Shown here: piece after piece, positions 11,671 through 21,226 of the stretch | Numbering within the stretch: the first letter of the stretch is position 1 | Layout: each line of letters opens with the position of its first letter | Source of the DNA: Physella acuta | Lineage: Eukaryota; Mollusca; Gastropoda; Physidae | Length of the DNA: 64,000 nucleotides | NCBI RefSeq assembly: GCF_028476545.1 | Contig: NW_026731931.1 | Coordinates: 835,001-899,000, forward strand | Reading direction: 5' to 3' | Translations under genes and position numbers: made by a program | Notes under the pieces: generated by a model | What the model was told of the DNA's origin: nothing | The model's input: only the letters and a program-made list of their open reading frames with translations | Databases searched by the model: none

Positions 11671-12089
11671 TGTTAGGATGGGGTTGATTGGAGGATCTAC
11701 CGTCAGTTTTGAGGGTGGGGAAAAGCAGTACCACTAAATGTGAGTGTGGGGGTGGTTAAGATGAAATATAATGTCCTTTATTACAATTTAAACAATCAAC
11801 TTCCTACTTTATCTAACTAACATAAACTATATACTATTTGCTCTACAAACTACGCACTCCCATGACCAATCCTAACACACTACATTCTAACTCTCTACCT
11901 AACTCTACATTTCTCTGTCCGTTCTCCTTACCTACGTATCACTAACTGCCGCTGATCTAACTACTGACCCACGCATCAGTGGTCAGCTGACCGTCCCACG
12001 TGACAGGTCAGCTCTTGTATTTTCATTGGTCTCTCTAACCTAATTAGCTATAGCCTGTTTTAACCATTTACCCTGAACGCGCCATAACA
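11671..12089. mobile_element. Solo-LTR-like insertion (unit A copy)
   Basis: The 419-bp block begins TGTTAGG and ends CATAACA (inverted TGTTA/TAACA termini). It is flanked by the 5-bp direct repeat ATAAC (11,666-11,670 and 12,090-12,094). No coding sequence is inside. These are the hallmarks of a solo LTR left by recombination of an LTR retrotransposon. An equal-length copy sits at the same site in unit B (26,939-27,357), so it predates the A/B duplication. The family is not identified. Confidence 0.65.
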
Positions 12090-12314
12090 ATAACCTAAAT
12101 CTATACAACATTCCTATTTATGTACAATGCTCATATAAATAATATGGCAAAACATTGCACAAAACACAAACGTTTAAAGTAGAATGTAAACGAAAGTCTG
12201 AAATCGAAAACTAAAGTAAAGTATGCTTTTTAATAACTCGATCAGTGTATATAGACAATTCATTTTATTGTTCAATGTCAAAATAAACATTAATCAATTT
12301 AACAAAACATGCAG

Positions 12315-12441
12315 ATACAAACATCACGCTAACCGAGCCTCAGGGTTTCATCTCTAGCCCTGGTTATCCACTGGGTTTCCTAAAGAACAAGTTTTACACC
12401 TGGACTATACAAGGCCAGCCTGATACGTTCATCATTCTTAA
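12315..12441 (+). CDS. CUB-2 domain, first-half exon (unit A)
   Basis: The 127-bp exon follows ACATGCAG and ends AA/GTAAGT, phases 1 in and 2 out. It reads TNITLTEPQGFISSPGYPLG, then FLKNKFYTWTIQG and PDTFIILK. This is the canonical CUB start, G-F-I-x-S-P-x-Y-P with a W strand. The cysteine normally two residues before the tryptophan is tyrosine-threonine here, so the first disulfide is missing as in CUB-1. NITL is a glycosylation sequon. Nearly identical exons are at 27,596 and 47,697. Confidence 0.92.
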
Positions 12442-12883
12442 GTAAGTTTTCTGCTTATATCTTGCAATTATATATTAACTATGTATATATGATTATATGA
12501 ATTGCAGTTGGAATGGAAATATGAATAGGAGTATGATTATTAATAAGAATTGGATTAGGGATAAAAAAAAAACAACCACATATATGTATGTAAGTAATTA
12601 GACAAAAATGTCCTGACAGAATAACTGATACTAAACTATACAACTTTGGCTGTCACTATACAAACCTTAAAGTACTCGATGAACCTCAAGCTACGTCTTC
12701 TTAATGTTTGAGTTTATCAGTACATGACTTTATGAGTGTATGAGTATATAAGTATAAGAGTGAATGAGTGTAAGTTTGCATGAATGAATGAAATGATTCG
12801 AAATTGCACAAATGGGCGAAAGCTGGAGTAGGAGTCAATTTTGAAATCTGCGCAATTTAAATACAATTTGTTTTTTGTTACAG
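12442..12883 (+). other. Short intron inside CUB-2 (unit A)
   Basis: This 442-bp phase-2 intron contains degenerate GAGTGTAT/GAATGA repeats at 12,715-12,795. Unit B has the same intron (27,723-28,163). In unit C the equivalent intron has grown to 4.9 kb. Confidence 0.85.
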
Positions 12884-13089
12884 TTTAATTGATTCCAACT
12901 TAGACGTCTGGAGTTGTTACTATAACTCCCTTAATATATACGATGGACCTACAGCTAATTCGTCATGTTTGGATTCCTGCTTGATGTCACCTCGGCTGAT
13001 TGTTTCAACCAGTAACTACTTACACATTGTGTTCTACAGTACTAACTCTATAAACTTTAGAGGCTTTTATGGAAAGTACGAGATCAGAG
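12884..13089 (+). CDS. CUB-2 domain, second-half exon (unit A)
   Basis: The 206-bp exon lies between TTACAG and G/GTATT, phases 2 in and 1 out. It reads LIDSNLDVWSCYYNSLNIYD, GPTANSSCLDSCLMSP, RLIVSTSNYLHIVF and ends FRGFYGKYEIRG. The IYDGP core and the GFYG-Y-EI final strand mark a CUB C-terminal half. Compared with the unit C exon (CSYDYLKIYDGP, GTFCSF), the Asp after the first cysteine is Asn and the cysteine spacing downstream is altered (SSC, DSC). Calcium binding of the usual kind is therefore doubtful. NSS is a glycosylation sequon. Confidence 0.9.
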
Positions 13090-13774
13090 GTATTTTAATA
13101 TTAATAAGCCTAAACTCGATCACTGGCGTAGGACCTTACTGTTAAGATATTCAATACATTCTGTTCAACACACTTTCTTTATTCCGTTCCTCTGTGGTGC
13201 TTCTCTGCATTCCATTTAAAAGGCTAACTTTATAAATTGTATCTAACAAGGTACAATACAGAGAGCATAAACCATATACAACCTTTAGCTCTAAAATTAT
13301 CTCTGCACCTTGTGTTAACAAATGGTTATTACGGCACAAACTCCGGATTGTATGTAAATTACGAGATCAAAGGTATATGAGTTTACAACAATCCGGAGTT
13401 TGTGCCGTAATAACCATTTGTTAACACAAGGTGCAGAGATAATTTTAGAGTCTATAGTCCAATCTAGATTCGTTACGTCGTCGAAAAATTTACTAGGCAT
13501 ATTGTAAATATGTGCAACATTCGTTGAATTTTTTGTTGAATTGATGATCAGTTTTTATTTTACGTTTCTGGCAGCCAATTATTATTTATTCTTATAAAGA
13601 TAAAATAACTTTAAATGTAAACCAGATTCGATATTTTTTTCACTCTTATATTGCTCTAGGTTATGTAATAACTTCGTAATTGTCTTTTAGTTACACACGA
13701 TTATATAAAGATAAATAATAAGTTAATATCTCGCAAATATATCCTTGCAATGTTAAACAAATTTTATTTTATAG
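13090..13774 (+). other. Intron across the A/B unit junction
   Basis: From 13,090 to 13,288 the sequence continues as in unit B after its CUB-4 exon (28,370-28,525). It then jumps to sequence matching the unit C relic exon. The jump falls at the dinucleotide CT (13,289-13,290), which both source sequences share. The rest leads into the CUB-3 exon. Confidence 0.8.
13289..13450. repeat. Inverted repeat of the relic CUB exon at the unit B border
   Basis: Arms 13,289-13,351 and 13,388-13,450 are complementary (for example TTAACAAATGGTTATTACGG and its complement) around a 36-bp spacer. The left arm starts exactly at the unit junction while its partner sequence continues to the right, so the duplication breakpoint cut through the left arm. 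The full-length form is at 32,682-32,990. Confidence 0.85.
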
Positions 13775-13898
13775 ATTTAAATAAAGTCTTAAATGCCACA
13801 ACTGGAACGATAACCAATGCAGGAAATACTTCGAAATCTTCTGCAACCAACAATACATGGACTATTCGAGGACCCAGAGGAACCATTATTGCTTTCAA
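13775..13898 (+). CDS. CUB-3 domain, first-half exon (unit B)
   Basis: The 124-bp exon follows TTTATAG and ends AA/GTAATG, phases 1 and 2. It reads LNKVLNATTGTITNAGNTSK, then SSATNNTWTIRGPRG and IIAF. It is the counterpart of the exons at 1,658 and 33,241. TIT and GPRG/GPTG are shared with unit C rather than with A (KIT, GRRG), which fits a C-like origin of the first part of unit B. It is open with intact splice sites; the second CUB cysteine is absent. Confidence 0.88.
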
Positions 13899-16224
13899 GT
13901 AATGTTTATCTCATAATTTAAAGAAATTAGTATTTAAATAGCTTTACATTCAATTATAATATAGTGCTTTTTTTCTACAACGAAATGGTTGTTTTTTTAA
14001 CGCTTTGGCTTCGTGTATCGAGGGTTGTGAGGCTTCATGTGGAGGTATTTGAAAATAAACGCTTTTTTTGGTAACTGTACTGTTAAAGGATATTAACTAT
14101 TTTATCACTGAAAATATTTGAAATTATGTGTTGATTGTAAGGAAATTCAAAAACTTTGTTATTGTGGGTGTATTAGCTAAACGTTGTGTAGTAAATGAAT
14201 GATAACAGATCTATGACATTGGTTATGTAGGAACGAATATTCATTTCATTCCAATGTTAAGAAGCTGATAAATGTATGTTACTGTGGGTCAGCCTGGGAT
14301 TTAGATCAGACAACAGAAAATGTAATGAGGTCCGTGTCGAACAGACAAAGCAAAACACCTATTAACGTCACAAAGAGCTGACATCAACAAATACCGTAAC
14401 GTTAAATCCAGTAGCATTTAGTCTTCTATATTTTCTTTTCTTTAATTATTAATGTTTAAGCCAAATATATAAAAGATAAAAAAAGTATGTAACTCTGTTA
14501 AATATGCAGTATGACTCTTAAGAGAATATTCTTTGCCTACTCTTAATCTACATCAATGGGTGTAGGACCTTATAAATGTATGTCCCTCTACCGGGCTTAG
14601 GCATTACTAATAAACGGTGTAAAACTTCTGACCACGTTACACTAGGGTCGTCCTCTACTGCTTCTATTAATATTATTTTTTTGTCTTGTTAATCTCACCA
14701 CATCTTCTATGAGCGTTGTCGTCTATGATAACCAGGGCCTTATTCCCTTTCTCTTTATTTTTAGCTTCTATACCAGCGTCTCTCAGGTTGTGATATAATC
14801 TGTTGAGTAGACATTCTACACCTCACTTCTTTTCTTTTATTTCGTTCTTTTTTTGGTTCTTCATTGCTATTCTCCTAAAGGTGAAGATCAGATATTTTGT
14901 CTTCAACGTGAGATTATTATTTCCCTATTTTTCTTTCTATTTAGCCCTGAAACGTGTTTCTTGTTTTAAGTATTTCCTCCATGTCCATGAGCCATAAAGC
15001 AAAATAGATCTCACATTGATGAAAATGATTCGTTTTCTGTGACATTTGGTTACCACACAGTTTTAGTACTTTAAAAGCATTTAATCATAAAGTTTTCTAA
15101 CTTAATAGACGTGTTAGATAAAACAGTTATTAGACAGATTTAACTGCTTCTCATGTAGAGATGCAGAGATCATCCAAGAAATCCCATTCTAAATGTATTA
15201 TTGCCCGTGCTTTCCGTTTTTTACAAGCTTGTATTTAGTTCGAAACGTCTGTTTGTTTGTTTGTTTGTTTGTTTGTTTGTGGGTTTGTGTTAAATCTTGT
15301 AACTCAATTTAGACTTACTTTTAATACAGCGACTTCTTTCAAACTTTCCAAATACGTCCCCCTTTGATGACAATACAAAAATTATCTATTTTTTTAATTT
15401 AAGTAGATGTTTAATTAGTCATTAAAAATCGATCAAACGGATTCGAAAATAAGTGCGATACCAAAATTAAATCAACCATATATTACTATATTCAATAACA
15501 TAATGTAAGCAACTAGATCGACTAGATCACCTTAATAGTCTGGTGAGCTGTGAAATATATAATTGAACTTTAGCTATATCTGAAACGTGAAAAAATGTAG
15601 TTTGTTTTCTAGTAAGCTACGAAATTGTTTACAGAAGAACATTGCATTTTTATTACCTGATCACCTTTATCCACCACATAATGTGGCCAGCTGACCTGCA
15701 TACTGAAATTTACAAATCAAACCATATGTGTAACCTGTCAATGATCAGCCAAAACTCACAATTGCATACCCTACTATTGGCTTAACCACAATCATAATGT
15801 ATTGTCAAGACAAATATATACAATTGAACATATTCCTAACCATTCTCTTATCTATGGAAATATTAGATAACACAGAAACAGTTTAATGCATTTTATTGTG
15901 AGCATTCTTTATATAATATGTCTTCTGGGTGTTCATTATCTTAATAAGACATTTTTAAATAAGCATGACAGCTTTAAAGCTGTAGCGTGATAGTAAAGCT
16001 TGCGCCTCAGTCCATTGTGGAGCATAGTGTAACTTCTTGCTTCAAATCTGTCAAAATAAATATGTTTATGATCCCAGCATGTATTATAAGTCCTTAAAAC
16101 CTGTAAAATGTAATGAGGTGTGAAATCAAACCATCCCTAAGACGGATGGGTTATTTGTGTAGGTTTACATAGTTATTGGTAAATTGACATAATGTATGTC
16201 ACAATATCCACTGAACAGCAGAAT

Positions 16225-16380
16225 TTAAAAACACAATAGGTTTGAGTTAGCATCTATTTCAATGTACTGTCTTCTGTCCTTCATCTCAGCCAGCTGAATT
16301 CCTGGTTCTTTCTCAAGAAGTAAAAGTCCCTGTTGATAAGAGAGATCCATTCCCTCCTTTTCTCCTTTAAATTTCTCAGT
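16225..16380 (-). other. Minus-strand open patch (unit B copy)
   Basis: This copy of the patch described at 4,222 reads GEKEGMDLSYQQGLLLLEKE then PGIQLAEMKDRRQYIEIDAN before a stop. It is nearly identical to unit A and recognisably related in unit C. Function and family are unknown. Confidence 0.25.
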
Positions 16381-17150
16381 TCTTTTAAAAAAAATGTAAA
16401 TATAGATTTTATTTAATATTTTCAAATATATTAGTTTCATTGTAAAAGTAAGGTGATTCATAATAAACGTTAGTGCAATTCATTACTGTTTGTAAAAAAA
16501 TGAGTTTTATTGCTGCCTTTCTGATCATCTGACTCCAAACTTATGGATCACTAAAAAGTAGAAAATAAAACAAATTTTAAAACGTGTATAGCAACAAGCT
16601 TTTAAATACACTGAAAATAAGAAAATAAAACTAAGTTAAAGTAAAAATATCAATATAGATAGAAAAAAGTCTTTTCTGTTTGCTTTCTAAATGATTCTAT
16701 AAATGTGCCCATACAGTGATTGAATAAGTGAGCTATAGGTAGTTTCCATGATGTTTGCACGCTTCCATTTTGTCGTCTTCCAGTCTTACATGGTAGACCT
16801 CGTTTATTTTTTTTACTTCTGGATTCATGTTAGATGGGAGTGGGGCCTATCAATTTCTGTTTTCTTTGGAGGGTCTTTTCGTCAGCTGGCAGTTGTTTCA
16901 TCCGCTGCCATAATCACAATTTTATTGAAGATCTTATGCCCAGCGGATTCAATAGATATTTCTAAGGCATTCATTTATCAAGGACTGTATTTATTTTTAT
17001 TATTTATACTCTATGACTTAACTCCAAGGGGTAAAAGAAGTTTACTATTGAGTTCGAGATGATTATGTTTCTATTAAATATCGGCAACCCAAAATATGTT
17101 TTGTAGGCTGTTCTTGCATTGCCAACCCTATGCAAAGACACAGTTTATCT

Positions 17151-17781
17151 TTTTACTTTCTCGTTTACAGAGTAAAGTGAAAGTATTGTAATTGTTTACA
17201 CCTCCCTGAGTCGGAAAAACATAATTTTTTAATCTTGTCCGTATGTTTGTGTTTGTATGTGTATGTGTATGTATGTGTTTATGTAAAGACGATAACTTGA
17301 ATACCGTTACAGCTAGGTTTATGTAATTTCATATATAAGAATTATATCAAATTTCTAGACCCGTATCAAGTTTTGAGCGATTTCCAAAAAACGGAAGTGA
17401 AACTTTTTCTACCTTCAATTTTTCAAAAACCTATAACTTGAGTACTATTTCAGACAGATAAATGAAATTTCATATATAAGAATAATATCTCTGCCTTCTA
17501 TCAAACTTTGAGTAACTTTGTTGACCGAAAATAGTAATTTAGGCTGTTTCTGATGCGAATTTATAAAGTATTAATAATATTCCGCAATATTCTACACATT
17601 TTATTTGGCGTTCATTTGGTGTGCAATTCTTTTTCTTCGAGATTCTATTCTATTTTAAAAAGTTAAAGCAATTAAGTTTAAGTATCGGATTTAAAATATT
17701 GTCTATATCCCAAGTTGCCATCCCCCGTAGGGTTATATATGGATATTGAAAAAAGTTTTAGGGGAGATCGTCCCGATTTAT
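17151..17781 (+). repeat. Dispersed repeat E, copy 3 (plus)
   Basis: It is orthologous to copy 1: same insertion site and same flanks (GCCAACCCTATG upstream). It is slightly shorter through small internal losses near 17,190. Confidence 0.75.
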
Positions 17782-18548
17782 TGTTTTCGTTCTTCACAGT
17801 ATTGACGAAATATCTGTATAATTGTTGGTTGTCTGGTTTTGGACTTTCCTCAACGAGATGAGTTGATGTACCCAGCTAACGAACATCATCTGCCGAACGG
17901 TTCGAGTTGAGTTTCTCGGAAATAGCAATCAAACTTACTCCTATCCGACCATAATCCGAGTTACATATCTATGTTACTATGAAGAAAGAAAAATACGACA
18001 ATTTAAAAGTGCGATAGACTTGTCAGTTGTTAAGGGTAAAATTCAAATAGATGTGCCTTGTCTTTCTGTATTTGCTTTACCTTCTAGTTGTCACGCCCCC
18101 ATCAACAATTTACAGGATGTAACATGTAGTTCTTACAAGTGTATTTAACTCTAAATGTGTATAATGTTGTTAAAAAAACATGTTTAATTTTTCTCGTATA
18201 TTCTGCAACGTTTTGCTTTGGTGCATCCACTCTCTTTACTATGTCATCCGTTGCTGCCACTATAACGCCCCTTCCCTCCGTAATAACCTTAAATGGCAGA
18301 TCTTGATCCATAGTATATAATTAATCGACATCAGCCCAATAACACATGTAGCAAAAAACGTTTTAGATGATAAACGAATTTCCAAATGGTCAGATACTTG
18401 GTGTTTACTTAAGGGAGACATAAGGGGGAAAGGAGGTAACCCTTGTTTAGTGAATAGGGGCAAAACACTACCTCGTGTTAGTGCTTATCCAGTGTGTTTA
18501 CCTTAAAACCTTAACATAGATTAAAAAAACAACTAATCTTCCATAGAA

Positions 18549-19235
18549 AATAAACCGGGAGTGATCTCCCCAAATATTCTCGAATATTTTTATATAAAAT
18601 AACAGGGGATGGGAACTCGGGCTATAGACATGATTTTTAATCCATTTTAAATACTTAAAGTTTTAAAAATAGAATAAAATCTCGTAGACAATAGAATTGC
18701 ACACCAAGTGAACGCTAAATAAAAAAATGCATAATAGTGCGCAATATTATTAGTACTTTAAAAATTTACATTTGTTTTTTGAGAAATCGGAAGTAGCGTA
18801 AATTACTACTTCCGGTCAACGGAAACGACGCAAAATTTAACAGAAGGTAGAGAATTAGATCTTTTACTTACATGTGAAATTTCGTTTATCTATCTGAAAT
18901 AGTACTCAAGTTATAGGCTTTTGAAAATTTCAATGTAGAAAAAGTACCACTTCCGGTTACCGAAAATCGCTCAGAAGTCGATACGGATCTACAATTTTTA
19001 TAAAATACTTATGTATGAAATTTCATCAACCTAGGTGTAACGGTACTCAAGTTATCGTGTTTACAAACACACAGACAGACACACAGACAGACACACAGAC
19101 ATACGGACAAGATTGCAAAATTATATTTTTCCGTATCAGTGAGATGTAAAACGTCGAGATTTGTAAAAATCGTCGATTTTTTTTGCACGATTACAAGACT
19201 TTCTCTATACTTCGTATATACGAGAAAGTAAAAAA
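18549..19235 (-). repeat. Dispersed repeat E, copy 4 (minus)
   Basis: It is orthologous to copy 2, with the terminal AATAAACCGGGAGTG hairpin and the closing CGAGAAAGT plus A-run. An ACAG/ACAC microsatellite lies at 19,065-19,100. Confidence 0.75.
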
Positions 19236-20699
19236 GTCGAAACCAACACTCCACATAACCGTGGGCAATGTAAGATAAAATAGACACATACAGGCGAAAC
19301 TGGTAGAAGCGGAACGAAAACATTATAAGTAAACATTATTTCATTTAACACTGAAAAGGTGGATAGTGACTTTACGTCCTTAAGCTATTTGTTAAGTCAT
19401 ATTAAAATTAAATATGAGGAAAATATCAGCCCATTAACAATAATAGCGAAAATGTATGTTATCACCAAGAAAAGGGATATTAAATAATCTCAATGCGAGG
19501 GACATAATTAAGTTAAAACTTTATAGTTCTTTCATAAAATTATCCTGGAAAACATAAACGTGGTCCTAAAGTATTAATCTTTAATAACCGGAAAATACAT
19601 ATAACAATTAACTAACGAATAATAATATTCAAGAATTTAAAAAGATTTTAAAAAGTAATTATCGTTTCACCATCAGATACATCCTGTTCGCTTTGAACTA
19701 TGATAAAGAAAAGCCTAAACTTCCAGTTTGTAACTTAATCGCACATACATATTTCGGATACCAAAAAAATAAGGCTCTTAAATCGATTACTCGTAAAAGA
19801 AAAAAAGCCTAACATTTTTAATAGAAATATATAAACCCTCACAAATAAAACATTGCATTAAATATACAAATTGATAAAAATATCGTCTTAATAATATTGC
19901 TTTATAACAAAAGCTTTCTACACTGGAATCTAAAATTTCTTTTGCCTTTAAATTAAAATACCCCATAAAGCTAATAATATAATAGTTACAGAACCCAGTC
20001 GCTCAGACTAGAAATATCTAGTTTAGTATCCTACATATTTTAGTACGAGAAAAATTGCCCGTTGAGGGAGAAATACAAAGGGCGCTAGGTTGATAGTGTT
20101 GTCTTTTTTCTTTAAACCGAAACCAAAACCGAAATCAACACCTCAACTGCAAACTTACCCGGAAACGACAAATGTCATTGAAAACGGATTTTTATCCAGA
20201 ATCGCCACTTTAATTGGATTTAAGTTTGATCTAGACGAAGTTACTGCACATTGATACTAAATATAGACGTAGTCATACTCTTAAACCCTACACCCAAGTT
20301 TAAACATGACAAAAGTCGCATTTAGAGTTTCTTTCAGGCGAATCAACAGGGGGGAGGGGGATTTTGAGACAGAGCCCCTCATCCTCGAAGCGTCTACCGT
20401 CCCCTATAACTAAAAAGGATTTATATAGAAAATGTATTTTTACCGATGTTCGTTCCCCCCCCCCCCCCCCTCCTTTCCCAGAAAAATTTTTATGTGTACT
20501 TTTCCTAGTTTAGACTATTTCCTACTACATGTTCCATGTGACGTCAGGTTTCGTTTTTCGCTTGACTTTGAACGTTTTAATATTGCTCGTGTTTTCTTTA
20601 TATTGTTCCCAACAGAGTGACAGAGTGCCAGAATAGCGAAACTATTATTATAGATATAAATGTATATATGTTTTAATTTATAATACTTAATCTTTTTAG

Positions 20700-20902
20700 C
20701 CTAACATACATGGATATGGGTACAAATAAAATCTGTGCAGCTGATTACATTGAGATATTTGATGGACCATGGACACTCAGCAGGTCATTTGGGAAAATGT
20801 GTACAGCACGGCAAATTCTGACATTGTCAACAACAAACGTCATGCTTGTGGAATTTAAGACATCAGGAAATGCGACATTTCTAGCTACCTATAAAATTTT
20901 AG
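20700..20902 (+). CDS. CUB-3 domain, second-half exon (unit B)
   Basis: The 203-bp exon follows TCTTTTTAG, donor G/GTAAG, phases 2 and 1. It reads LTYMDMGTNKICAADYIEIF, DGPWTLSRSFGKMC, RQILTLSTTNVMLVEF and ATYKILG. It keeps the C-x-x-DY core, the GKMC cysteine and the calcium-type Asp. PWTLSRS is shared with unit C, against PSTLFRS in unit A. Confidence 0.9.
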
Positions 20903-21226
20903 GTAAGTATTTAATTTTTAAAATCTTTGAATACATAATAGTTTGATAATTTATTCTGTGTATGAACTTAAATATCTACCATATAAATGTAAATTTGAGG
21001 AAGTACAACTGTTGTTTTGTTAATCACATGTAAATTAAATCAGTTACTTGCAGATAAGCTTCACGGTAACATGCTTTGATTTCTCTCTCCCTTGTAAATA
21101 ATCTATAGCTACCTCACCAGTAGCATTAACATTTATCAATATGTCACCTAGACTGACACGTACTTAATAAACAGCAATTTTAGAAATACTAAATCGACTA
21201 CCTACCGACATTCCACTATCATGATA

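Larger units (their letters stand above)
13899..20699 (+). other. Intron inside CUB-3 (unit B)
   Basis: This 6.8-kb intron is equivalent to 1,782-8,336. To about 14,200 it matches unit C better; from about 15,000 on it matches unit A. It holds E copies 3 and 4, an old SINE relic (17,820-17,965), the minus-strand conserved patch (16,225-16,380) and a (TTTG)n stretch at 15,250-15,280. A 380-bp insert at about 18,165-18,545 occurs only in B. Its minus strand has two modest open stretches (DQDLPFKVITEGRGVIVAAT is one) that I cannot assign. Confidence 0.7.

Noticed and set aside
16748-17062. 104-codon open frame (MMFARFHFVVFQSYMVDLVY...) in a unit B intron, with counterparts in A and C
   Set aside because: The frame is broken in unit A and the unit C reading uses a different frame over the same bases, so the protein is not conserved. 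Hydrophobic content follows from T-rich intron sequence.
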